Shown: positions 52,687-62,004, counted from the first letter of the stretch. The stretch: 64,000 nt of DNA from Terriglobia bacterium (GCA_020073085.1 JAIQFV010000012.1:1-64000); one strand, 5' to 3'. Program-made: numbers and translations. The notes: generated from the letters alone by a model not told the origin.

Positions 52687-53400
52687 ATGGAAAAAGACAA
52701 GGGGAGCACGGGATCCTGGATCCTTGAAACGAAGCATTTGAGCCGTGTGGTTTCCGGCAAGCACGTGGTTGAAGACATCAGCATCCAGGTCGAACGAGGG
52801 GATGTGATGGCAATTGTCGGGCCGAGCGGATCCGGCAAGTCCTCCTTTCTTCGCCTCCTCAACCGGCTGGATGAGCCTACCTCGGGAACAGTCTATCTCG
52901 AGGGAATGGACTGTCACGAAATTCCCCCGCGTCAACTGCGGCGGCAGATCGGCATGATGACGCAAACGGCCTTCCTTTTCCCTGGTACGATCGCCGACAA
53001 TCTCCGGTTCGGTCCTCACCAGCAGGGGAAGGAGCTCGCGGAGGAAGCAATCTCCCGTTTGTTGAATCAGGTTGGACTCGCCGGTCAGGAGCGCAGCGAT
53101 GTCAGCCACCTGTCGGGGGGAGAAGCCCAACGCGTCAGCCTCGCCCGCGCGCTCGCGAACACTCCGCTGGTATTGTTGCTGGACGAACCCACGTCGGCGC
53201 TGGATGAAGCGACCAAGCAGGAAGTCGAATCACTCATCCTTCAAGTAGTCAGACAGAACTCCCTCACCTGCCTGATGGTTACCCACGACCCGTCACAAGC
53301 GGCGCGCATGGCGGTGCATGCGCTTCTCCTGAGAGAAGGCAAGCTGGACAGAATAGGTCCTGCGAAGGAGGTCCTCAATGCTGAAACATCTCTTCACTAA
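52687..53400 (+). CDS. fetA: ABC transporter ATPase, FetA-like
   Basis: From ATG 52687 the protein has 237 residues, with Walker A GPSGSGKSS, Q-loop region MMTQTAFLFPG, signature LSGGEAQRVSLARALA and Walker B LLLDEPTSALDE. With the FetB-type permease that overlaps its 3' end, it forms an exporter proposed to lower cellular iron in E. coli. The metal moved here is inferred only from the family. Confidence 0.85.
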   Translation: MEKDKGSTGSWILETKHLSRVVSGKHVVEDISIQVERGDVMAIVGPSGSGKSSFLRLLNRLDEPTSGTVYLEGMDCHEIPPRQLRRQIGMMTQTAFLFPGTIADNLRFGPHQQGKELAEEAISRLLNQVGLAGQERSDVSHLSGGEAQRVSLARALANTPLVLLLDEPTSALDEATKQEVESLILQVVRQNSLTCLMVTHDPSQAARMAVHALLLREGKLDRIGPAKEVLNAETSLH

Positions 53401-54178
53401 CCAGCTTTCCCTGGGGCTTGCGCAGGCAGCGGTCGCCACCGTGTTGGCCTTGATGGTGATGGGGATTGCCCGGAAGCGGGAGATTCATCTGGAGCGCGAC
53501 ATCCTCGTTGCGCTGGTCCGCGGCATCGTCCAGATCGTGGCGGTGGGCTCGATCCTGGTCCTGCTCCTTCGCGGCCCGCAGTGGACAAGCTTTTTTGTTC
53601 TGTCCGGCATGATTACCGCCGCCGCAGCCACCTCGGCCCGGCGCGCCAAAGGCATTCCAGGCGCCTTTGGAGTCTCTCTTTACGCCATCGCGTTCGGCGC
53701 GGGTTTGGTGATTCTGCTGATGGCCTGGGCGGGTGCGATTGATACCGGGATCGCCTCGCTCATCCCGGTCGGCAGCATGCTCATCGCGAATGCGATGAAC
53801 ACCAACTCCCTGGCGCTGAACCGATTCCGCTCCGACGTCCTGGCTAATGTCGGGCTTATCGAGACCGGACTGGCCCTGGGCGCGGGTTCCAGGCAAACCG
53901 TGGCTCCCTATGTCCAATCCTCGCTCCAGGCGAGCCTGATCCCAGCCATCGACTCCCTACGTTCACTCGGCATCGTTTGGATCCCCGGCCTGATGACGGG
54001 AATGTTGCTTTCGGGTTCGAAACCTATCTACGCGGCGATCTACCAGTTCGTGATTCTCTCCATGATTTTTGCCGCTTCCGGCCTTACGTCTCTGGTCAGC
54101 ACTCTGCTCATCCGCAGCCATGCCTTTTCGCCCGCCGAGCAGCTCACGCTGCGGCCCAGCATGAAATTATCTCAGTAG
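53378..54178 (+). CDS. fetB: ABC transporter permease, FetB (UPF0014)
   Basis: The 266-residue membrane protein starts at ATG 53378 with GAAGGAGG, inside the end of fetA. Seven or so membrane segments are visible. The family motif SLGIVWIPGLMTGMLLSG is intact, and LIPVGSMLIANAMNTNSLAL is the conserved middle. It is the membrane part of the FetAB metal exporter. Confidence 0.9.
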   Translation: MLKHLFTNQLSLGLAQAAVATVLALMVMGIARKREIHLERDILVALVRGIVQIVAVGSILVLLLRGPQWTSFFVLSGMITAAAATSARRAKGIPGAFGVSLYAIAFGAGLVILLMAWAGAIDTGIASLIPVGSMLIANAMNTNSLALNRFRSDVLANVGLIETGLALGAGSRQTVAPYVQSSLQASLIPAIDSLRSLGIVWIPGLMTGMLLSGSKPIYAAIYQFVILSMIFAASGLTSLVSTLLIRSHAFSPAEQLTLRPSMKLSQ

Positions 54179-54870
54179 TGGCAATGCCGGTGGCCGAGGC
54201 TCAACGAGTCTTCTTGTCGCCAAGCAAACCCCCAACCTCAAATCTGAGTTTCTGCTTGGTGTGCTCGGTTGTTTTGATTGTTATGGAAATGCCGAGTCTG
54301 TTTAACGCCGCCTCGCGCAAGGCCATGGATTTCGTGACCAGAATTGCTTCCGGCCACGGTGGATTGAAGGTGAAGTTGTTCTTCGGCCCTACGACCCACA
54401 GTCACGGCCGGGTGTAGGCAGATCCCCTGATGTTGAGGCACGGCCGTGCAAGAATGCCAATCCGTCCTAAGACGTGAACTCCCGACCCCCGATACTGTCT
54501 GCCTTCCTAATTCAGGGGTAAGATCTTTCCCCTCGGCCAGACCGTCGCTTCCACCGCACGGTTGAACAGACTCTGATTCGATGCGGCAGGCCACCGGAAA
54601 ATCGCAGAACTCCTGAGACGATGGCCAAGGACAATCCACACCGGCCTTTTGGAATTTCACGGTCGCCCACGGGACTGAAAGTTGATAAAATATCTCTTTA
54701 CGATATTTCATCACTTCCCTTTTATCACGGGATGCAAGACCCTTTGTAGCCAGGACCGCAAAGGAAAATCCGATCGACTTCCCCGTCGGTCGGAATTCAC
54801 AACCTTTCATGAAAGCGTCGTTATCGGGAATGAATCCAGCGCCATCTTCATCCATTCATAAGGAGGACAA
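54179..54870. other. Intergenic region with a possible decayed coding fragment
   Basis: No intact gene is supported. On the minus strand about 54201-54414 one frame is open and protein-like (AILVTKSMALREAALNRLG, ISITIKTTEHTKQKLRFE) but begins directly after a stop codon and has no start. I do not recognise it. A different minus frame, 54238-54855, is longer but has no protein-like composition. The region next to 54855 supplies the ribosome site AAGGAGG of the next gene. Confidence 0.3.
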
Positions 54871-55380
54871 ATGAAACCTCGAATTGAGTATGCCAAAGAC
54901 GCACCCCGGGCCGCGGAGGCCATGTACGCCCTGGAAAAGTATGTTCGACAGAGCGGATTGGAGCCTTCGCTCGTGGAACTGATCAAGCTTCGTGCCTCGG
55001 CAATCAATGGCTGCGCCTACTGCATTGATATGCACACTAAGGATGCCCGGGCCGAGGGCGAAACCGAACAACGCCTTTATGCGGTCTCCGTGTGGCGCGA
55101 AACACCGTTCTTCACAGACCGGGAGCGGGCAGCCCTGGAGTGGACCGAAGCGGTGACCCTGGTCAGCCAGGACCACGTCCCGGACAGCGTTTTCCAGCTC
55201 GCACGTCAGTATTTCACCGAGAAAGAACTTGTGGATTTGACGATGGCCATTATCGCCATCAATGGCTGGAACCGTCTCGCCATCAGCTTTCGTGCCGTGC
55301 CGGGGAGTTATCAGCGGATTTCAAAGCGTAGTGCCGCAGCCTCGGCTGGAGATTCGGGAACGGCGCGTCCCACAAAGTAA
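54871..55380 (+). CDS. Carboxymuconolactone decarboxylase / AhpD-like protein
   Basis: The 169-residue protein has the AhpD-type core: LVELIKLRASAINGCAYCID with the CxxC and His (CAYCIDMH), then ERAALEWTEAVTLVSQDHVP and LTMAIIAINGWNRLAI. The CxxC pair supports peroxidase or disulfide reductase activity. AAGGAGG precedes the ATG. It is not next to an ahpC gene. Confidence 0.88.
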   Translation: MKPRIEYAKDAPRAAEAMYALEKYVRQSGLEPSLVELIKLRASAINGCAYCIDMHTKDARAEGETEQRLYAVSVWRETPFFTDRERAALEWTEAVTLVSQDHVPDSVFQLARQYFTEKELVDLTMAIIAINGWNRLAISFRAVPGSYQRISKRSAAASAGDSGTARPTK

Positions 55381-55579
55381 AAAGTCAGCATGTGTAGAGG
55401 AGAACCACACGCCCTTGCCCGCTCCCGGCATAAGGTAAGTTAGGTCATTGAGAATTGACCCAACGTTTACTCGTGCTCAGAGAAAAACTGAGGGGATGCG
55501 CAGGTGTGGCGGGAAAGGGCAAGGGGGAACTGTAAGAGGTGATTGAAGCGTTCCCCGGTACCCGTCAAGGAGCCTCACC

Positions 55580-55967
55580 ATGATCTTATTGAAGCGAGCC
55601 TACGAGCCGGCCTCCCCTGCGGACGGGAAGCGTTTTCTGGTTGAACGCCTCTGGCCCAGGGGCCGTGAAGAAGACATCCCTCCCGCTCAATGGCTGGTTG
55701 AAGGAGGTCGCCCCCAGTGTGGAACTGCGCCAATGGTTCAACCATGATCCCGAAAAATGGCTGGGGTTTCGACGAAGATACTTTGCCGAACTGGAAAGGA
55801 ATCGTGAGGCCTGGGAACTCCTGCTGCGCGATGCCCGGCGAGGTCAGGTCACGCTGATTTACAGCTCCCGCGATGAGGAACACAACGCCGCCGTGGCGCT
55901 GAGGGATTTCCTCGAGACCGCCTCAAGAAAGAAACGGCCGCCTTCTCGCAACTCCACTGCATCCTGA
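55580..55967 (+). pseudogene. DUF488 family gene with a one-base frameshift
   Basis: From ATG 55580 the first frame reads MILLKRAYEPASPADGKRFL and VERLWPRGR, the start of DUF488. At about 55660-55668 the match moves by one base: VKKTSLPLNGWLKEVAPSVE and FNHDPEKWLGFRRRYF continue in the next frame to 55967. Removing one c in ggggccgtgaag would restore the family sequence. The gene is either broken or carries an assembly error. DUF488 function is unknown. The remaining sequence is well preserved, so any break is recent. Confidence 0.8.
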
Positions 55968-56394
55968 AAATGAGCCCTATTGCGCTTCCTCACCTGGATC
56001 AGTGTTCCTTTGATTGATGCCCCAGTGGCACGGGTTTCTCATTCACAATCCTTCCATTGGATATTCCTTACTACAGGCGGAAGGGTTTTCCTCATATGAC
56101 TATGGGGTCCGGCGTTGACCAAGTCCGACTGGGAGCACTGCCGGGCTGTCTTGCGTGGCCGGAGTGTGGTCCACGGATGAACTTATCCTGTGTGTGTCTA
56201 CTCACCCCTCTCACCAAGAATTATGGTTTGCGCCCAGGCCGTGTGCTGCTTTATGCTTTCGTCCATAGAACGAAGATCGCACCTCGCCCGAAGCTCCCGG
56301 TCAGCGTGGCCATATTTCCGGGCGATCTGCCATGATGGATCATCTTGCAGTTCAGGAATGTGTCACACGCGGGCTCGAAATTTAAGGAGAAGTC
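55968..56394. other. Intergenic region, no gene supported
   Basis: The small plus-strand ORFs here show no family features. On the minus strand a start-less segment reads PSWQIARKYGHADRELRAR, which is protein-like but unrecognised. AAGGAG at the right end belongs to the next gene. Confidence 0.35.
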
Positions 56395-57024
56395 ATGATC
56401 CGGGTCATCACAATCAGCCGGGAATATGGAAGTGGTGGAGGCACGGTCGCCCGGATGCTCGCTGAGCGTCTGGGTTGGAGGCTTGTGGACCAGTCCTTAA
56501 TTGCAGAAATCGCCAAGACTGCGAAGGTGAACCCTGATGTCGCAAAACGGTTCGACGAATCGGTCGACCCTTGGTTTCACCAGCTGAATAAAGCCTTGTG
56601 GCGCGGCGGATATGAAGGGGTCGCCACTCGCGTGGATTCTGACCTGTTTGATGCCGAAGCCATGGCGGCGCTGTGTCGCCGCGTCCTGGAGGAGGCGGCC
56701 ACCATCGGAAACTGTGTCACGGTTGGACGTGGAGGTCAGTGCGTCCTCCAGAAACGGGAAGACGCCTTTCATGTGTCGATTTATGCGCCGATGGCGGAGC
56801 GCGTCCAGCGCATTCAGGATCGGATCCCTGCCGGCAAGGACCCGGTCGCCTATGCGCGGGAAACCGATCGCAAGCGGGCCGCTTTCATTCAGCGTTTTTT
56901 CGGTCAGGACTGGACCAACCGTCACCTCTATGACTTGATGATCTCGTCGAGCATTGGATTGGAGGCGGTGACCGCCGTCATTCTCGTTGCAGCTGGCCTG
57001 CCCGGAGATGGATCGATCTCATGA
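56395..57024 (+). CDS. Cytidylate kinase-like protein
   Basis: The 209-residue protein starts MIRVITISREYGSGGGTVAR, with a P-loop variant GSGGGT found in the cytidylate kinase-like family. GNCVTVGRGGQCVLQ and ETDRKRAAFIQRFFGQDW are also typical. It is not the standard CMP kinase and may act on another small molecule. Its stop overlaps the start of the exporter gene (ATGA), so the two are co-translated. Confidence 0.85.
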   Translation: MIRVITISREYGSGGGTVARMLAERLGWRLVDQSLIAEIAKTAKVNPDVAKRFDESVDPWFHQLNKALWRGGYEGVATRVDSDLFDAEAMAALCRRVLEEAATIGNCVTVGRGGQCVLQKREDAFHVSIYAPMAERVQRIQDRIPAGKDPVAYARETDRKRAAFIQRFFGQDWTNRHLYDLMISSSIGLEAVTAVILVAAGLPGDGSIS

Positions 57025-58586
57025 CGACGGAGACGCCGGCGACCGTGCCGCAGATCAATCCCTGGATCATCGCCATCTCTGTGATGTTTGCCACTTTCAT
57101 GGAAGTGTTGGACACGACGGTGGTGAACGTCTCGCTCCCCCATATTGCCGGGAGCCTTTCCGCGAGCGTCGATGAAGCTACCTGGGCGCTCACTTCCTAT
57201 CTGGTCGCGAACGCGATCGTCCTCCCGATCACCGGTTGGCTGGCCAATTACTTCGGCCGCAAGCGCCTGTTGATGGCCGCCGTCGTCGGGTTCACATCAG
57301 CTTCTTTCCTCTGCGGTTTGGCTCCAAGCCTACCCGTGCTGATCTTCTTCCGGATTGTCCAGGGCGCCACGGGGGGTGCGCTGCAGCCCATTTCTCAAGC
57401 CGTCATGCTCGAAGCCTTCCCTCCCCAGGACCGCGGGAAGGCCATGGCCTTCTGGGGTTTGGGAATTGTGGTGGCGCCCATGCTGGGACCGGTGTTGGGT
57501 GGATGGCTGACGGATACTTACAGTTGGCGCTGGGTGTTTTATATCAATATTCCGGTCGGCATCGCCTCCATCGTCATGACCAAACTGTTCATTTTTGACC
57601 CCCCGTACATTCGCCGTCCCACCTCCCGCGTGGATTACTGGGGGATTGGCTTACTGGCGGTCGGTATCGGCGCCTTGCAGATCGTCCTCGATAAAGGCCA
57701 GGAGGAAGACTGGTTCTCGTCCCACTGGATCACTACCCTTGCCATCGTTTCTTCAATGACCTTGGTCCTTTTTGTGATTCACCAGTTGCGTACGAAGCAT
57801 CCGGTCGTCAACCTGCGCGTGCTCAGGCTGCGGACCTTTAGTGCCGGGGTATTTCTGATGACCGTATTGGGATTCGTGCTCTATGGCAGCCTGGTCCTGC
57901 TTCCCATCCTGCTGCAAACGCTGCTGGGATACCCCGCCCTGGATGCCGGCATTGCCATGTTTCCGCGCGGCCTGGGCTCCTTCATCGCCATGCCGGTGGT
58001 GGGGGCCATCATGTCCCGTTTTGATCCCCGAAAACTTCTGGCCTTCGGCCTGATCGGGGCCGCGTTCACCCTCTTTCAGCTTTCCTGGTTGAATCTCAAT
58101 ACGGGCTATTGGGACATCTTCTGGCCCCAGTTTCTTCAGGGGCTTTGCCTGGCGCCTCTCTTCATTCCGCTGACCACTGTGACCATGGACCCCATTCCAA
58201 AAGAAGAGATGGGCAATGCCACCAGTATATTCAACCTGATGCGAAATATTGGAGGGAGTGTGGGGATCGCGATTACGACGACCATGTTGGCGCGTGATTC
58301 GCAGAGGAACATCAACACCCTGGGGGCTCACGTCAACGTCTATAGCCCCCAATCCCAGTTGATGCTGGAAAACATCCGGATGGCCATGATGGCACGCGGG
58401 GCAGATGCCTATACGGCGACGCGGGAAGCGTACGGCACCTTGTTTGGGATGGTGCAGCAACAGGCGTCGATCTTGTCTTTTCTGGAAACTTTCCGCATCC
58501 TCGGCATCATTTTCGTGGCCGTCCTTCCGCTGCTTCTTCTCTTCAAAAGGCCGAAGCATCGCGGGGGAGGGCCCCCTGCCCACTGA
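57021..58586 (+). CDS. DHA2-family MFS drug exporter (EmrB/QacA-like)
   Basis: The 521-residue protein has about 14 membrane segments. MFATFMEVLDTTVVNVSLPH and LPITGWLANYFGRKRLL are the DHA2 family start and loop motifs. LGPVLGGWLTDTYSWRWVFY is the conserved motif C region. EmrB-type pumps work with an EmrA-type adaptor, which is not seen here; instead a kinase-like gene is coupled upstream. The 3' end lies against a truncated VOC gene on the other strand. Confidence 0.93.
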   Translation: MTTETPATVPQINPWIIAISVMFATFMEVLDTTVVNVSLPHIAGSLSASVDEATWALTSYLVANAIVLPITGWLANYFGRKRLLMAAVVGFTSASFLCGLAPSLPVLIFFRIVQGATGGALQPISQAVMLEAFPPQDRGKAMAFWGLGIVVAPMLGPVLGGWLTDTYSWRWVFYINIPVGIASIVMTKLFIFDPPYIRRPTSRVDYWGIGLLAVGIGALQIVLDKGQEEDWFSSHWITTLAIVSSMTLVLFVIHQLRTKHPVVNLRVLRLRTFSAGVFLMTVLGFVLYGSLVLLPILLQTLLGYPALDAGIAMFPRGLGSFIAMPVVGAIMSRFDPRKLLAFGLIGAAFTLFQLSWLNLNTGYWDIFWPQFLQGLCLAPLFIPLTTVTMDPIPKEEMGNATSIFNLMRNIGGSVGIAITTTMLARDSQRNINTLGAHVNVYSPQSQLMLENIRMAMMARGADAYTATREAYGTLFGMVQQQASILSFLETFRILGIIFVAVLPLLLLFKRPKHRGGGPPAH

Positions 58587-58707
58587 ACACGGCCTCGGGT
58601 TTCCAGCCGGTCACCGCGGCATAAAAGTCCTGGACCTTCGTCGCGTGAGGGACTGTGAGGTCCACCCAGGCGATGGTGCCGGGTTGGGGAAGTTCTTTCT
58701 TGGCCAT
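58543..58707 (-). pseudogene. Truncated VOC (glyoxalase-like) gene, N terminus only
   Basis: Behind a strong AAGGAGGGA site, ATG 58707 starts KELPQPGTIAWVDLTVPHA, then VQDFYAAVTGWKPE. This is the N-terminal half-module of a VOC/glyoxalase-like protein. After WKPEAV at about 58590 the match ends, and the frame runs into the 3' end of the MFS gene and stops at 58543. The complete family has 120 or more residues. The break coincides with the end of the exporter gene, so a deletion or insertion of the exporter operon removed the rest. Confidence 0.75.
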
Positions 58708-58763
58708 TCTCCCTCCTTGTCAGACGAACTGAACGCTGCAGGTATATCAATTCCCCTTCCTCT

Positions 58764-59342
58764 CTATTTCAGGCCCAGTTTCTTGCCCTGAGACAGAAGC
58801 GCGAGGGCTTCTTGCATCCGTCGCTGGCGCGTTTCTTCCTTTCGAGCGGCGGTGATCCATTTCACGTAAAGCCGCCGGTAAGACGGGGCCAGCCCCTTGA
58901 AGTTCCTCCAGGCCTGCGAGTTGGCCATGAGGACTTGCTTGATCGACGGGGGAATGGCCGAGGTCTTCGTTTGCCGCAGGGTTTCAGAACCCGCTTTGTC
59001 GCGGAGCACCTGATCCGGGATCTTAGCCAACCCCATTGACCTCATCCTGCCCTCACGGATCAACGCTTTGACACGGCACTTGTTCAATTCTGACCAGCGG
59101 CTTTGGGCCTTGCGGGGTGTGAACTTTCGCGCGTATCTCTCTGAATCAATCCGTTGCACAAGGCTGTCGATCCACCCAAAGCACAAACCCTCATTGACGG
59201 CATCCTCGTATGGAAGGCTGGGTCGGCCGGTGCGTTTCTTATAATGGATGAGCCAGATCTCCGTTTCATTCTCATGATTCTGTGAGAGCCACGCCCGCCA
59301 TGCCGCGCGGTTGGAGACAAACAGCGTCTTGGACATTTTCAT
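58764..59342 (-). CDS. YdeI/OmpD-associated family protein
   Basis: The 192-residue protein starts MSKTLFVSNRAAWRAWLSQN and has YEDAVNEGLCFGWIDSLVQR and RKFTPRKAQSRWSELNKCRV. These are the signatures of the YdeI family, linked in some bacteria to peptide or bacteriocin protection. The C-terminal half is helical and basic. Function here is unknown. It is followed on the same strand by the VOC remnant. Confidence 0.88.
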   Translation of the reverse strand: MKMSKTLFVSNRAAWRAWLSQNHENETEIWLIHYKKRTGRPSLPYEDAVNEGLCFGWIDSLVQRIDSERYARKFTPRKAQSRWSELNKCRVKALIREGRMRSMGLAKIPDQVLRDKAGSETLRQTKTSAIPPSIKQVLMANSQAWRNFKGLAPSYRRLYVKWITAARKEETRQRRMQEALALLSQGKKLGLK

Positions 59343-59415
59343 ATCGGTTGTATCCGCTCTTCAGAAAACTCGACTCCGAACGGGAACCGTAACCGTGGAA
59401 TGATATCGACCCGAT

Positions 59416-60138
59416 TCACTTCACCCTGGAGCTCAGAGACCGGACTAAACGACGAATGGAGGATGGCTTCCGGGATCGGTCCAACGTGGGGCTACCACTG
59501 GTGATCGGACTGGGCGGTTCCATGGGCCTCTTCTCGATCACGAGGAGGCTATCATAGTAATGGAGTGAATAAATGGATCTCGTCAGGTCCGACACCGCGA
59601 GTTTCCGTGGTTCCTTGGAATGCCAGGCGTGGATAGAATCGATGAAACCCTTGCTATATTCGATGAAAGTTCCTCTTCTTCGAAAACCCCCGCCAAATTT
59701 CTTCCAGTACGAGGTGTGGAGGTCTTCGCATACATAAATTCCCTGCTTGTCAATATGTGGAAAGAGCACTCGGAAGGTCGCGATTTGCTCATTCATCTTG
59801 TGACCCCCATCGTCGATCAAAATGTCAATTCGGGGGAGAGTCTTTGCCAGATGCCTCAAGAATTTTTCATCGGCCTGGTCCCCGATGAAAATCGAAATCT
59901 GTTCTTCCTCCAGTTGCTTGCAATTGGGATCGACATCGACTCCATAGATCCTGGCCTTGGGACCAAAGTAGCTTTTCCACATCTGCAAGGACCCGCCGTC
60001 GAACACCCCGATTTCCAGCAGATGAACTTCCGTTCCCCTGAACCTTGAGAAGTACCGGTCATAGATTTCAAGATAATGTTTCCACTTGACGGTGCGGTGC
60101 CCTGCATTTTTCAGGAAGTACTCTTCCAGATCGTTCAA
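59416..60138 (-). CDS. SAM-dependent methyltransferase (class I)
   Basis: The 240-residue protein has motif I HLLEIGVFDGGSLQMW, an acidic end of strand two in YGVDVDPNC and IDILIDDGGHKMNEQ. This fits the class of methyltransferases acting on sugars or cephalosporin-like compounds. The first 25 residues (WKHYLEIYDRYFSRFRG) are typical. It is divergent from a glycosyltransferase, so modification of a surface sugar is plausible. Confidence 0.85.
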   Translation of the reverse strand: MNDLEEYFLKNAGHRTVKWKHYLEIYDRYFSRFRGTEVHLLEIGVFDGGSLQMWKSYFGPKARIYGVDVDPNCKQLEEEQISIFIGDQADEKFLRHLAKTLPRIDILIDDGGHKMNEQIATFRVLFPHIDKQGIYVCEDLHTSYWKKFGGGFRRRGTFIEYSKGFIDSIHAWHSKEPRKLAVSDLTRSIYSLHYYDSLLVIEKRPMEPPSPITSGSPTLDRSRKPSSIRRLVRSLSSRVK

Positions 60139-60323
60139 ATTCGCGCTCCCCTGTTGATTTGATTCCTCTAATGCTCCTCACAGGTCTGTCAGTAAGATGG
60201 AATCGATCTCAAGATCAAAGTGTTTCAGGAGAACCAATTCTAGCACAGCTCTGCCTTGACAAAGCGGTGGCCCTCACGTATAAGCGGCGCGTCGAGACTT
60301 CGGAAGCCTCCTTCGTTCTCCTT

Positions 60324-61316
60324 ATGCACGACGTCAGCATCGTCATACCGAATTGGAATGGGCGGGAACTGCTTCACAGGTTTCTTCCCTCTGCGTTGAT
60401 TGCCGCCAAACGGTATCAAGAACAATTCGGACAAAAGACGGAGATCGTTGTCGTGGATGATGGAAGCACGGACGATAGTGTCAGCTGGTTCAAAAAAGAA
60501 TATGGTCATGACCCTCTGATGCGCCTTGTAGTGCGGGATCACAACGGGGGATTTGTCCCTGCCGCCAACAGCGGTTTTGCCGCCGCCCGCCACCGGATCG
60601 TTTTCCTGATCAATAACGATGTGAGTTTATCACCCGATGCCATCGCTCCCCTGGTCCGCCTTTTTGAGGATGAAACGGTGTTTGCGGTCTGCTCCAGGGC
60701 ACTCCGGATAGAAACCAACGAGCTCGATGGGGCCGGGAAACTGGGCACTTTTAAAAACGGCTTTTGGCGTGTGTTTGAAAACTACGAGGTCCGAGATGAA
60801 CACGAATCCCTGTCTGGCAAGCGATGGCCCTCGTTTTTCGGCAGTGGCGGCTACACGGCGTACGACGGGAAGAAGCTTTCTTTGGTCGGAGGATTCAACG
60901 AGCTTCTGGCTCCCTTTTACTGGGAAGACGTCGATATCTGCTATCGTGCCTGGAAACGTGGGTGGGTGGTGGAGTATGAACCGCGGAGCGTGGTGTACCA
61001 TCTCGGCAGCGCCACGATGAAGAAAGAGATCTCCAAATCCAAGCTCGGCATCGTCGCGGAACGAAACCGGTTACTTATGACCTGGGTCAATTTGCATGAT
61101 CCCTTTTGGTTCAGTGAACATGTGGCGTGGCTGGGACTGAAATTGCTGGGAGCGGCGTTGACCTTGGATCTGCAAATGTGGCGGTCTTTCATTCAGGCAT
61201 TGCGGCGGCTCTCGAAAGTACTACCGGCACGAAGAATAGAGAAATCTTCTGCGGTTCGTTCCGATCGAGAGATCGCGGCAATCTTCGAAAAATTAAGGGC
61301 CGGCACTAACTCCTGA
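60324..61316 (+). CDS. Family 2 glycosyltransferase
   Basis: From ATG 60324 the protein has 330 residues. VSIVIPNWNGRELLHRFLPS and EIVVVDDGSTDDSV with the DDG motif and FLINNDVSLSPD mark GT2 of the rhamnosyl type. APFYWEDVDICYRAWKRGW holds the conserved ED(x)D. One membrane or amphipathic stretch lies near the end (about 255-285). An earlier start at 60159 has no ribosome site. Confidence 0.88.
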   Translation: MHDVSIVIPNWNGRELLHRFLPSALIAAKRYQEQFGQKTEIVVVDDGSTDDSVSWFKKEYGHDPLMRLVVRDHNGGFVPAANSGFAAARHRIVFLINNDVSLSPDAIAPLVRLFEDETVFAVCSRALRIETNELDGAGKLGTFKNGFWRVFENYEVRDEHESLSGKRWPSFFGSGGYTAYDGKKLSLVGGFNELLAPFYWEDVDICYRAWKRGWVVEYEPRSVVYHLGSATMKKEISKSKLGIVAERNRLLMTWVNLHDPFWFSEHVAWLGLKLLGAALTLDLQMWRSFIQALRRLSKVLPARRIEKSSAVRSDREIAAIFEKLRAGTNS

Positions 61317-61469
61317 GCTCATGAGAGGAGGTATGACGCGAAGGGCCCTCATTGAGCATGATGGACCACAGTGACGCCGTGTTCGCAATAATCCCCCTGC
61401 TTTGTGTTCCCGAATGCTCGGATCCTGTCACAGCCCCTTCTTATCCTCAATCGGTCTTGTGTTGAAAAG

Positions 61470-61650
61470 CACCCCGATTTATCGGGGTGACCGAGAAATC
61501 ATTAGGCCCTGCTTGAAGCCGTTTCAACGGCTTCCGAATGTAAAGAATGGAGTTCTCTTGAAGAAGGCGGATTCCTCATGAGCAGAAACCGATGAATCGG
61601 TTTCATAGCAAGTGGAAAGTGAACGGCTAACACCCCGATAAATCGGGGCG
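61470..61650. repeat. Cluster of four 20-nt hairpins with one design
   Basis: Four hairpins have a 9-bp stem and a 2-nt loop: caccccgat-tt-atcggggtg (61470-61489), gaagccgtt-tc-aacggcttc (61515-61534), gaaaccgat-ga-atcggtttc (61585-61604) and caccccgat-aa-atcggggcg (61631-61650, one mismatch). The stem bases differ between units but the geometry and the ccgat or ccgtt core are kept. No gene is supported in 61317-62004. Confidence 0.7.
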
Positions 61651-61745
61651 CTTGGGGAAGAAAAAAAGAACAGAGGTCGGGGTGCCGCAGGCATGTGCTC
61701 TATGCATACCTGCGTTCCTATTGCGCACCTCCAAGAGCCCCTCAT

Positions 61746-61774
61746 CGCAGACATGCATACACCGCATGTCTGCG
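61746..61774. repeat. 11-bp hairpin
   Basis: cgcagacatgc and its exact complement enclose a 7-nt loop. It lies 96 bases after the last unit of the hairpin cluster and differs in design. It may be a separate REP-like unit or a transcript end for the glycosyltransferase gene. Confidence 0.5.
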
Positions 61775-62004
61775 CCACCCGCGCCGAGTAAAAGTCATCG
61801 AATAGGGCGTTTGGCATACTTGGACACGGGATATTGTTTCGCCGCGCAAGCGGGGCTCTTACCTTTTTTCTCGTTGGTACCCCGCCCTCGCTCTCCGTCT
61901 ACGGCGGACGGAGCTTCAGACGGGGCCACATTCTTCGAGCCCTACGGGCCTGGAGCAACACCGGTGAGTGCGAATGATTAAGAGGTTGAAGTACGTTTCT
62001 GTCT

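Noticed and set aside
54238-54855. Minus-strand ORF of 205 codons
   Set aside because: Composition is not protein-like and no family is recognised; a different frame in part of the stretch looks more like decayed coding sequence.
61524-61817. Minus-strand ORF of 97 codons in the hairpin cluster
   Set aside because: It reads through REP-like hairpins and has no protein-like features.
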